A DNA stretch of 22,826 nt, from contig JANOAR010000126.1 of NCBI GenBank assembly GCA_031411235.1, positions 1 through 22,826 on the forward strand. The letters run 5' to 3'. The notes beneath the pieces were generated by a model, which was not told the DNA's origin, searched no databases, and saw only the letters and a list, made by a program, of their open reading frames with translations. The DNA is from JANOAR01 sp031411235. GTDB taxonomy: Bacteria; Verrucomicrobiota; Verrucomicrobiia; Verrucomicrobiales; Verrucomicrobiaceae. A program made the translations under genes and the position numbers. This document shows, in pieces, positions 1-6,065 of this stretch (position 1 is the first letter of the stretch; every line of letters starts with the position of its first letter).

Positions 1-17
1 TATCATCACCAATCCTT

Positions 18-98
18 GGCTTGATGCGGTTCGGCGACGGCGGGCTCGGTATTTTCCAATACAGTCCCGCCATCGCCAAACCGCCTGAGACTCAAGCC
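18..98. repeat. Long imperfect palindrome, possible REP-like element or structured RNA
   Basis: Bases 26-44 pair with 66-84 at 17 of 19 positions; the two mismatches are both C-A (32/78 and 38/72). Inside, 49-53 pair with 58-62 around a TTCC loop. Outside, 18-24 pair with 92-98 after an asymmetric internal loop. The whole forms one extended hairpin of about 80 nt. It lies beyond the 3' end of the minus-strand AraC-type gene but is not followed by a T-run in that direction, so it is a poor intrinsic terminator. No second copy was seen in the window. A dispersed palindromic repeat or a structured transcript are the main alternatives. Confidence 0.6.
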
Positions 99-151
99 TT
101 GGCAAAGCTAGCCACCGCTGAATCGCGGCGTTCGGGTTTAATGACCCAGAT

Positions 152-643
152 TCAAACTCGATCCAGCAAGCTTGCCGCAGCGTATTTCATGGGCTTAACC
201 ACGATTGGGCTTGCCGTTCTATCGTGTTCGGAAAAGTAAGAAGCCCGGCCACTCTTGGGCGTTGAAGCGGGCTGGAGAATGCGCTGCAAATCGCGTGGCG
301 AGATGCCATAAAAAGAGCGTATTTCAGATGCGAAGTGGGTGTAATAGCGGAATCCCAGCTTCACCGAAATATCCTGGAGTGGTATGCATTCGCTGATCAT
401 CCAACGGGCAAGCACCGCGCGGTAGTGGCGAAAGAATTCTTTGGGGCCTATACCCACGGCGTTTTCAATCGCAGTCGTGAACTGATACATTGAAAGCTCT
501 AGTTCTGCGGCCACTTTTGATACGGAGAAATTCGCCCGCTCGGCCATGCGCATGACATCACGGCCTTTGGCATCACACACCTGGAACCCCTTGCGGGTGA
601 AGGTGTGGCCGCCAGTGGTTGTTGCCGGTTCTGCGAATTTCAT
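152..643 (-). CDS. Small AraC-family transcriptional regulator, DNA-binding domain only
   Basis: The 163-residue product carries the paired helix-turn-helix domain of AraC/XylS regulators. The first HTH is around residues 39-62 (KVAAELELSMYQF). The second is around 88-118, with the family-like run DISVKLGFRYYTHFASEIR followed by FYGISPRDL. Only about 35 residues precede the domain, so there is no room for the usual effector-binding or dimerisation domain. The protein may bind DNA without a small-molecule ligand or act with a partner. Its target is unknown; it stands alone, transcribed away from the genes to its right. The ATG at 643 follows an exact TATAAT on the minus strand by 7 nt, so the message may be leaderless. 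An internal Met near residue 31 is an alternative start. Confidence 0.8.
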   Translation of the reverse strand: MKFAEPATTTGGHTFTRKGFQVCDAKGRDVMRMAERANFSVSKVAAELELSMYQFTTAIENAVGIGPKEFFRHYRAVLARWMISECIPLQDISVKLGFRYYTHFASEIRSFYGISPRDLQRILQPASTPKSGRASYFSEHDRTASPIVVKPMKYAAASLLDRV

Positions 644-939
644 GTTAATAATTATAGCCTTGTGGTGGGTGGCTGATCATTATCGGCATGACACAACTAG
701 TGAACGCTTCATGTCCATTATACAATAGCAAAGAAAACTAAATGAGAACTAAGACTTTAGCTGAACACCGCGAGGAAATCAAAACCCTAAAATGGACGCG
801 TTTTAGCGCAAAATCGTCGCTGATGACTGCCGTGCCCAGCCACACATAAGAGGATGACATTCTTCTCGCCATGAGGCGGCTATGACGTTTAAGTGCTAAC
901 GAATTCAGTGATACCCAGTCAACCCAAAACCCAAATTGT
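644..939. other. Intergenic region between divergent genes
   Basis: This 296-bp, relatively AT-rich stretch separates the AraC-type gene from the plus-strand YqjD-like gene. Apart from the TATAAT near 651, I see only a weak AT-rich hairpin (CTAAAA at 787-792 with TTTTAG at 801-806). No clear promoter for the plus-strand gene could be picked by eye. Short ORFs here have no family resemblance and were not called. Confidence 0.5.
651..656 (-). promoter_or_regulatory. Candidate -10 box of the AraC-type gene
   Basis: The minus strand reads TATAAT-TATTAAC-ATG, an exact -10 hexamer seven bases before the start codon. No good -35 hexamer is present at 16-18 bp; the palindrome TGATCA lies at 674-679. 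If used, transcription would begin at or within a base or two of the ATG, giving a leaderless mRNA. This is inference from sequence only. Confidence 0.4.
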
Positions 940-1293
940 ATGAGCGACATCCCCAACCCCAACAGTGGCTTCGGAACTACCCCCGGGCATGACCCCTTCC
1001 AAGCAGCAAAAGCTAGTGCCATGAAGGCTGCCGAGGAACTCCGCCACGCCGCCTCCACCAAGGCCCAAGAGCTGCGTTATGCCGCCGAAGGCCGTGCCCA
1101 AGAGTTTCGTGCTTCCGCTGGCCAGCGTGCCGACGAATTCCGCGACTATGCCGACCAAGCCTTCACCGACGCCCGCGCCCAATATGAGGACATTCGAGTT
1201 GAAGGTGAAAAATTCGTCCGCGAGAAACCCATGCATGCCGTGCTCGCCGCCTTTGGCGTTGGGCTATTCGTGGGCCTTATCCTGCGGCGCTAG
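940..1293 (+). CDS. YqjD/ElaB-like (DUF883-type) tail-anchored protein
   Basis: The product is 117 residues. An amphipathic helical region is followed by one C-terminal hydrophobic segment (about residues 98-115) ending in ILRR, preceded by VREKPMHA. This resembles the REKP...G..G...R tail of YqjD/ElaB proteins, which in E. coli sit in the inner membrane and have been linked to ribosome binding in stationary phase. Residues 31-74 form four tandem 11-residue repeats (AEELRHAASTK, AQELRYAAEGR, AQEFRASAGQR, ADEFRDYADQA). The gene is first in a run with two more small membrane proteins, matching the order YqjD-YqjE-YqjK. A hairpin terminator follows it. Family assignment is by resemblance; ribosome binding is not shown here. 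Confidence 0.7.
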   Translation: MSDIPNPNSGFGTTPGHDPFQAAKASAMKAAEELRHAASTKAQELRYAAEGRAQEFRASAGQRADEFRDYADQAFTDARAQYEDIRVEGEKFVREKPMHAVLAAFGVGLFVGLILRR

Positions 1294-1314
1294 TCACAAC
1301 AATGCATCCTCGTG

Positions 1315-1339
1315 AAGGCCGGGTTCAGAGCCCGGCTTT
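1315..1339 (+). terminator. Intrinsic-type terminator or attenuator
   Basis: A stem of AAG-GCCGGG (1315-1323) pairs with CCCGGC-TTT (1331-1339) around a 7-nt loop and runs into TTTCTCT. It sits 21 bp after the YqjD-like stop and 19 bp before the likely start of the next gene. It probably ends part of the transcription, giving more of the first protein than of the rest. The T-tract is interrupted by C residues, so read-through is plausible. Confidence 0.6.
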
Positions 1340-1358
1340 CTCTCGTACCACTTCCTTC

Positions 1359-1772
1359 ATGCCCACTCCCAACGATTCAACCCTGAGCCTCACGAGCCAG
1401 CGCTTGCGAGGCCTAGTGCAGGCGGGGCTGGCCTATGCTGAGGCCCGTGGCAAGCTGCTTCAAATCGAAGCCCAAGAGGCAGGGCAAGTGGCCACGCAGT
1501 TAGGTATTTCGGCAGGCCTCGCTGGCGGAGCCCTGGCGGGTGCATGGCTATTGCTCATGCCTGCCGCCGTCTCGCTCAGTGCAAAATATGTGAATCAACC
1601 CTGGGAGTACTGCGCTGCAGCTCTGGGTGCCCTGCATCTGCTGATTGGCCTTATCCTGCTGCTGCGGGTAAAGGCACGCCTGCCGCGAGTGCCGCTATTT
1701 GAAGAAACGCTCAACCAATTCCAGAAAGACCGAGAATGGATCGCGGGAACCCAACCACCCCAGCAGCGCTAA
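1359..1772 (+). CDS. YqjE-like / holin-X-type two-helix membrane protein
   Basis: Taken from the ATG at 1359, the product has 137 residues. An upstream in-frame ATG at 1302 exists, but its added codons run through the terminator hairpin, so 1359 is preferred. A charged amphipathic N-terminus (LRGLVQAGLAYAEARGKLLQ) precedes two hydrophobic segments. One is glycine/alanine rich (LGISAGLAGGALAGAWLLL) and the other contains ALGALHLLIGLILLL. A charged C-terminal tail follows. This is the layout of YqjE and of the Phage_holin_3_6 / Holin-X family; such proteins in housekeeping contexts are not phage lysis genes. Its end overlaps the next gene by 37 bp, which suggests translational coupling. Biochemical role unknown. 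Confidence 0.6.
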   Translation: MPTPNDSTLSLTSQRLRGLVQAGLAYAEARGKLLQIEAQEAGQVATQLGISAGLAGGALAGAWLLLMPAAVSLSAKYVNQPWEYCAAALGALHLLIGLILLLRVKARLPRVPLFEETLNQFQKDREWIAGTQPPQQR

Positions 1773-2131
1773 AACTGGCCCTCGTCCAGCAATTGCACAG
1801 CGCTCGTGCCGCCCTTAGCCACGAGGCGCGCTTAGCCCAGGTGGACTTGCAGCCCGCTGCGCTGGTGCGTCGCAGCTTTGCTGAGCACCGCACAGCTTGG
1901 CTCATCGGCGGTGCCGTCACGGGCATATTATTGATCCGCGTTTTGCTACCAGCGAAGAATAGGAGTGACAAAAACAGCGAACCCGCTAAAAAGCGCGGCT
2001 TCCGTGGACTATTCACCACGCTCGCCCTCTCGCTCGCGCGACGGGCGGCGATGAATTACGCCACAGATCATTTTAAAGACACCGCCCAAAGTTACCTCGA
2101 CTCCCTCATCAATCGCCAAGGCAAAGCCTGA
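1736..2131 (+). CDS. YqjK-like small membrane protein
   Basis: The 131-residue product starts inside the end of the preceding gene (37-bp overlap, different frame). It has an alanine/arginine-rich helical N-terminus, one hydrophobic segment at about residues 53-71 (AWLIGGAVTGILLIRVLL), and a basic C-terminal region. I do not recognise a firm family signature. The YqjK-like call rests mainly on position after YqjD-like and YqjE-like genes and on the size and single-helix layout. The stop lies only 13 bp before the first pilT, so it is very probably co-transcribed with the pilus ATPase genes. It could be an unrelated accessory membrane protein. Confidence 0.5.
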   Translation: MDRGNPTTPAALKLALVQQLHSARAALSHEARLAQVDLQPAALVRRSFAEHRTAWLIGGAVTGILLIRVLLPAKNRSDKNSEPAKKRGFRGLFTTLALSLARRAAMNYATDHFKDTAQSYLDSLINRQGKA

Positions 2132-2144
2132 CCGCTCCGATCTC

Positions 2145-3287
2145 ATGTCGCAAGAAACCTCCGCTCCTGTCAGCGTCTCCGTCGTCGAAGAACCGCAAGT
2201 CGTGCCCGTACTCGGGTCCGTGGATGACTACCTGCGATTCTGTATGCAGTACGACGCTTCAGACCTCCACCTCGCCACCGCCTCCCCGCCGATCTGGCGT
2301 CGCTATGGCCAGCTAAGCTCCATCTGGGAGAGTGCATCCCATCGTGCGGCGAACCTCACGGCCCAGGACTCCATGCGCCTTGCCGAGGGCTTCCTCACCC
2401 CTGCACAGGCCAAGCAACTCGAAGAGCGTGGAGACGTGGACTTCGCCTATTCGCCTGGCTACGGACGCTTCCGCGCCTCAGTCGTCAAGCAACGACTCGG
2501 CATCGACATGGCCTTCCGCATCATCAATACCCATATGCGGTCGATTGATGAACTCGGGCTCCCTGACACCGTACGCACCCTCATCCGCTACCACAACGGA
2601 CTCGTCCTCGTCACTGGCCCCGTCGGCTGTGGCAAGTCCACCACGCTTGCCGCCTTGATCGATGAGATTAACAAAGAGCGCCACGACCACATCATCACCC
2701 TCGAAGACCCCATTGAATATGTCTTCGAGCCCAAGAGCTGCCACATCAACCAACGCGAAGTCCACACTCACACCGCCTCCTTTGCCTCCGCCCTGCGCGG
2801 AGCCCTGCGTGAAGACCCCGACGTCATCATGGTCGGAGAAATGCGCGACCTTGAGACCATCTCCCTCGCCATCACCGCCGCTGAGACGGGGCACTTAGTC
2901 CTCGGTACCTTGCACACAGGCAATGCCCCGCGCACCCTCGACCGCGTGCTCGACGTCTTCCCCACCGACCAGCGCGACCAGATCCGCGTCATGGTTTCCG
3001 AATCCCTGCGCGGCATCATCAGCCAGCAGCTTGTCCCCCGTGCCGATGGCAATGGCCGCGCCATGGCGCTGGAAATCCTCGTCAACACCCCGGCCGTCGC
3101 TGCCAACATCCGCGATGGAAAAACCTTCATGCTCGGTGGCGTCATGCAAACCGGTAAAGCCGTGGGCATGATCACCATGGATGACTCCCTGCGAGCCCTG
3201 CACGGCAGCGGCACCATCACCCGCGACGAGTGTGAATTCCGCTCAGAAGACAAAGCCGCCATGAAGGACTACTTCAAAAAGCACTAG
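2145..3287 (+). CDS. pilT: PilT-family type IV pilus retraction ATPase (paralogue 1)
   Basis: The product has 380 residues. PilT is a hexameric cytoplasmic ATPase at the base of type IV pili that powers pilus disassembly and twitching. Visible motifs are the N-terminal DASDLHL, Walker A GPVGCGKST (158-166), the Asp box ITLEDPIEYV (about 185-193), Walker B with catalytic Glu in DVIMVGEMRD (E232), and the His box LVLGTLHT (251-258). The Walker A is unusual: relatives, including the paralogue next door, have GPTGSGKST. There are about 25 extra N-terminal residues compared with the second copy. The C-terminal IREGK-type motif is altered to IRDGK. It is the fourth gene of the run starting at 940, 13 bp after its neighbour, with no clear Shine-Dalgarno. 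It may be a PilU-like accessory rather than the main retraction motor. Confidence 0.9.
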   Translation: MSQETSAPVSVSVVEEPQVVPVLGSVDDYLRFCMQYDASDLHLATASPPIWRRYGQLSSIWESASHRAANLTAQDSMRLAEGFLTPAQAKQLEERGDVDFAYSPGYGRFRASVVKQRLGIDMAFRIINTHMRSIDELGLPDTVRTLIRYHNGLVLVTGPVGCGKSTTLAALIDEINKERHDHIITLEDPIEYVFEPKSCHINQREVHTHTASFASALRGALREDPDVIMVGEMRDLETISLAITAAETGHLVLGTLHTGNAPRTLDRVLDVFPTDQRDQIRVMVSESLRGIISQQLVPRADGNGRAMALEILVNTPAVAANIRDGKTFMLGGVMQTGKAVGMITMDDSLRALHGSGTITRDECEFRSEDKAAMKDYFKKH

Positions 3288-3347
3288 CCTGGAGAGTCCG
3301 CCGTCCCCTTCCATTCATCGTTCATAATTCATCCTTTCCGCCGCCCC

Positions 3348-4451
3348 ATGTCAGCCATCGACGCCTACTTCCACAAACTCATTGAACTTGGTGGTTCCGA
3401 CCTGCACCTCACCCAAGGCCAGCCGCCCAAAATCCGAGTCCACGGCAGCATCAAGCCCATCTCCGAAGACATCCTCGACGATGCCACCATGCAGAGCATG
3501 ATGCGCGAAATCTGCACCCCCATGGCCTGGAAGCGCTTTGAAGAGAAGCATGACCTCGACTTCGCCTACGAGATGGATGAGGACAATCGCTTCCGCTGCA
3601 ACTACCTGCGCCAGCAGTTTGGCCTCGGTGCCGTCTTCCGTATCATCCCCACCAAAATCGCCAGCCTAGAGCAGCTCGGCATCCCCGAAGTTGTGCGTGA
3701 ATTCGGCCACCTGCGCAGCGGTTTAGTCCTCGTCACAGGCCCCACAGGCTCTGGCAAGTCCACCACGCTCGCCGCCTTGCTCGACTACATCAATACCAAC
3801 TTCCGCAGGCACATCATCACCATCGAAGAGCCCATCGAATTCGTGCATCGGAATAAGAAGAGCATCATCACCCAGCGCGAGGTGCCCATCCAGACTAACT
3901 CCTTCTCAGACGGCCTGCGCGCCGCCCTGCGTGAAGATGCCGACATCGTCCTCGTCGGTGAAATGCGCGACCTCGAAACCATCTCCCTCGCCCTCACCGC
4001 CGCCGAGACGGGCCTGCTCGTCTTTGGCACTCTGCATACCAACAACGCTCGCAAAACCGTTGACCGTATCGTCGATGTCTTCCCCGCCGACCAGCAAAGC
4101 CAAGTGCGCACCATGTTAGCCGCCTCACTCAAAGGCGTCGTCGCCCAGCTCCTCATGAAGAAATCTGACGGCAAAGGACGCGTCGCCGTGAACGAAGTCA
4201 TGGTCGCCACCCCCGCCGTCGCCAGCATCATCCGCGAAGGTGCCACGCAAAAACTCTACGACGTCATCATCGGTGGCAAAGCCCTCGGTATGCAATTCAT
4301 GGACGAAGCCATCTGGAGCAAACTCCGCGATGGCCTCGTAAGCCCCATGGAAGCCTACATGAAAGCCATCGACAAAGGCCGTTTCAAAGGCTTCCTCCCC
4401 CCCGAAGACGCCGCCGTGGCAGTCATCGGCGGAGAGGATAAGAAGAAATAA
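3348..4451 (+). CDS. pilT: PilT-family type IV pilus retraction ATPase (paralogue 2)
   Basis: This 367-residue PilT has the canonical Walker A GPTGSGKST (131-139), Walker B with Glu in DIVLVGEMRD (E205), the His box VFGTLHT, and IIREG near residue 294, close to the conserved C-terminal PilT signature. The Asp box reads ITIEEPIEFVH, with Glu161 where the first paralogue and typical PilT have Asp. A lysine-rich C-terminus ends the protein. It follows the first pilT by 60 bp on the same strand. No pilin, pilB, pilC or pilM-Q genes are in the window, so the rest of the machine must be encoded elsewhere. With its canonical P-loop this copy is the better candidate for the main motor. Confidence 0.93.
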   Translation: MSAIDAYFHKLIELGGSDLHLTQGQPPKIRVHGSIKPISEDILDDATMQSMMREICTPMAWKRFEEKHDLDFAYEMDEDNRFRCNYLRQQFGLGAVFRIIPTKIASLEQLGIPEVVREFGHLRSGLVLVTGPTGSGKSTTLAALLDYINTNFRRHIITIEEPIEFVHRNKKSIITQREVPIQTNSFSDGLRAALREDADIVLVGEMRDLETISLALTAAETGLLVFGTLHTNNARKTVDRIVDVFPADQQSQVRTMLAASLKGVVAQLLMKKSDGKGRVAVNEVMVATPAVASIIREGATQKLYDVIIGGKALGMQFMDEAIWSKLRDGLVSPMEAYMKAIDKGRFKGFLPPEDAAVAVIGGEDKKK

Positions 4452-4485
4452 CAGCCGCCTCTGGTCATCATAGAACGTAACGACC

Positions 4486-5124
4486 TCACAGTCGTCGTAG
4501 AAGCAGGCGCTTCACTTGCCCGGTCGTTTCATAGGTGGCGAAGCCAAAGGGCGCACAGGCCTCGATGTCTCCGAGTCGAAGGCTGATTTTGCGGCCTTGG
4601 AGGCTGGTGTTGATGATGAGCCGATCATCCAGCCAGGCCTTGAGTTCATCTTTCGTGACCACGAGCCGCACGCGGTACCACTGGCTATTCACGAAGTGCT
4701 GCGCACTGCCAGTGCTGTTGTCGCTGGCGTCCTGGCCGTCGATGCTGGAGATACCCACGAGCGAGCCGCCCCAGCCGCCCAGTACAAGCGTTGCGCAGGT
4801 ATCGAGGCTATGAACGGGGAAGGTGAGGGCGGCGAAGAAGTCCTGCCCCTCCACACGCCGCGCTTCAAAGCTGACCTCGTAATCCGTCACGGGGAGCTTT
4901 TCACTGGGCCAGGCGTCGAAACGCACGCCACTCATGGGCTTGCCGGGCGAAAGGGTGATTTCGTCGGCCTTGATCGAAACGGTGCCTGCATCGGGTATGG
5001 TGGCTGGCTGCCAGTGCGCCAGCAGTGGTGGCTGCAAGAGGCTGATGGGCGCGGGCTTGGTCTCTGGTCTGCACGAGGACAATACGATGAGCGCGAGCAG
5101 TGGAAGCGTAGGCTGAAGGGGCAT
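4486..5124 (-). CDS. Predicted lipoprotein, LamG/DUF1080-like beta-sandwich
   Basis: The 212-residue product begins with a short lipoprotein signal: hydrophobic PLLALIVL followed by the lipobox LSSC with lipidated Cys18. Export and lipid anchoring are therefore likely. The mature part looks all-beta, with runs such as YEVSFEARRVEG, FFAALTFPV, LVLGGWGG, WYRVRLVV and LKAWLDDRLI. That pattern recalls the laminin-G-like or 3-keto-disaccharide hydrolase (DUF1080) families that are abundant in Verrucomicrobia and Planctomycetes. I cannot point to catalytic residues, so the substrate and any enzymatic activity are unknown. It is convergent with the second pilT (34-bp gap) and divergent from the sirtuin. 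A long plus-strand ORF over the same bases is judged an antisense shadow because it has no signal or domain. Confidence 0.65.
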   Translation of the reverse strand: MPLQPTLPLLALIVLSSCRPETKPAPISLLQPPLLAHWQPATIPDAGTVSIKADEITLSPGKPMSGVRFDAWPSEKLPVTDYEVSFEARRVEGQDFFAALTFPVHSLDTCATLVLGGWGGSLVGISSIDGQDASDNSTGSAQHFVNSQWYRVRLVVTKDELKAWLDDRLIINTSLQGRKISLRLGDIEACAPFGFATYETTGQVKRLLLRRL

Positions 5125-5184
5125 GGGGGAAAGCTGTGGGGCGGGATGGTGTGAATCTCAACTGCACCTGCTGGGATTCTCGAC

Positions 5185-5202
5185 AAAGGGTGGCCACCCT
5201 TT
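5185..5202. promoter_or_regulatory. Perfect 18-bp palindrome, candidate operator
   Basis: AAAGGGTGGCCACCCTTT is exactly self-complementary and lies between the divergent lipoprotein and sirtuin genes, 40 bp before the sirtuin ATG and 60 bp from the lipoprotein ATG. The position and lack of a loop favour a protein-binding dyad over an RNA hairpin. The regulator is unknown. Confidence 0.5.
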
Positions 5203-5203
5203 A

Positions 5204-5234
5204 GCATCGCATTTCCCAAAATACGGCATCGCAT
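5204..5234. repeat. Direct repeat GCATCGCAT x2
   Basis: GCATCGCAT occurs at 5204-5212 and again at 5226-5234, 22 bp apart start to start (about two helical turns), immediately next to the 18-bp palindrome and just before the sirtuin start codon. TCTCGAC also occurs twice, at 5178-5184 and 5234-5240. These could be repeated binding sites for a regulator, or chance. Confidence 0.4.
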
Positions 5235-5241
5235 CTCGACC

Positions 5242-5997
5242 ATGAAAATACCGCGCATTGTTATTCTCACCGGGGCTGGCATTTCTGCTGAGTCGGGGCT
5301 CGCGACCTTTCGCGGTAGCGATGGTCTATGGGAGGGGCATCGGGTGGAAGAGGTGGCGTCGCCCGAGGGCTTCGCGGCGAATCCTGCGCTGGTGTATGAG
5401 TTCTACAATCGACGGCGTGCCGCCCTGCGCACGGTGTGCCCCAATGCTGCTCACGAGGCCATCGCGAGGCTGCAAGCGGCATGGGGCGAGCGAGTGCTAC
5501 TAGTGACTCAGAATGTGGACGACCTGCATGAGCGCGGTGGTAGCTCGCAGGTGCTGCACATGCATGGCGAGTTGCTGCGGGTGCGTTGCATGGACTGCGA
5601 TCGTGCCCACCGATGGCAGGATGATTTGGATGAAACCTCGCGCTGTCCGGCTTGCAAAGCGGTCGAGACGTTGCGGCCCGACATCGTGTGGTTTGGCGAG
5701 ATGCCTTACTTTATGGACGAGATTCAAGAGGCGCTGACGCAGGCGGATGGATTCGTCGCTATTGGCACGTCGGGCAATGTTTATCCGGCGGCGGGCTTCG
5801 TGCAGATGGCGGCACGCTGTGGGGCAACGACGGTCGAGATCAATCTGGAGCCGAGTCAGAATGCCAGTCTGTTCGACCTGCGGCACAGTGGCCCGGCGAC
5901 GGTAGAAGTGCCGCGCTGGGTGGAGAGGATGCTGGATAGCAGTTCGGCAGCGTTGCCACGGATAAAGCCTTTGCCGCCGTGGCGGAGTGGAAGCTAA
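5242..5997 (+). CDS. cobB: NAD-dependent protein deacylase, class III sirtuin (CobB/SIRT5-like)
   Basis: The 251-residue protein has the full sirtuin core. GAGISAESGLATFRG (11-25) binds NAD and TQNVDDLHERGG (89-100) lines the pocket. HMHGE carries the catalytic His108. Four zinc cysteines are visible (C116, C119, C135, C138). GTSGNVYPAA (175-184) completes the Rossmann part. Tyr55 and Arg58 in the FYNRRR run match the Y-x-x-R pair that in SIRT5/CobB favours succinyl- and malonyl-lysine, so desuccinylase as well as deacetylase activity is likely by family knowledge. Length is normal for bacterial sirtuins. The ATG at 5242 places the GAGIS motif at the usual distance. It is transcribed alone, ending at a strong terminator. 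Substrates are not indicated by the neighbours. Confidence 0.92.
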   Translation: MKIPRIVILTGAGISAESGLATFRGSDGLWEGHRVEEVASPEGFAANPALVYEFYNRRRAALRTVCPNAAHEAIARLQAAWGERVLLVTQNVDDLHERGGSSQVLHMHGELLRVRCMDCDRAHRWQDDLDETSRCPACKAVETLRPDIVWFGEMPYFMDEIQEALTQADGFVAIGTSGNVYPAAGFVQMAARCGATTVEINLEPSQNASLFDLRHSGPATVEVPRWVERMLDSSSAALPRIKPLPPWRSGS

Positions 5998-6004
5998 TCA
6001 CCAT

Positions 6005-6044
6005 AAAAAGGCCACGCACTCGTTTCCGAATGCGTGGCCATTTT
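6005..6044. terminator. Bidirectional intrinsic terminator
   Basis: GGCCACGCA (6010-6018) pairs perfectly with TGCGTGGCC (6031-6039). After one mismatch the stem continues for three pairs to a TTTC loop. AAAAA precedes it (6005-6009) and TTTT follows it (6041-6044), so it can terminate both the sirtuin transcript (+) and the convergent trigger factor transcript (-). Confidence 0.85.
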
Positions 6045-6065
6045 GGCGATGAGGCTAGGCTTCGA

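Noticed and set aside
21..239. 72-codon plus-strand ORF at the left edge
   Set aside because: It lies over the long palindrome and the end of the AraC-type gene, with no coding signs.
1302..1358. Upstream ATG for the YqjE-like gene
   Set aside because: The added 19 codons are read through the terminator hairpin and do not fit the family.
4516..5154. Plus-strand ORF of 212 codons opposite the lipoprotein gene
   Set aside because: No domain or signal, and the minus-strand reading has a lipobox and plausible beta-sandwich; treated as an antisense shadow.
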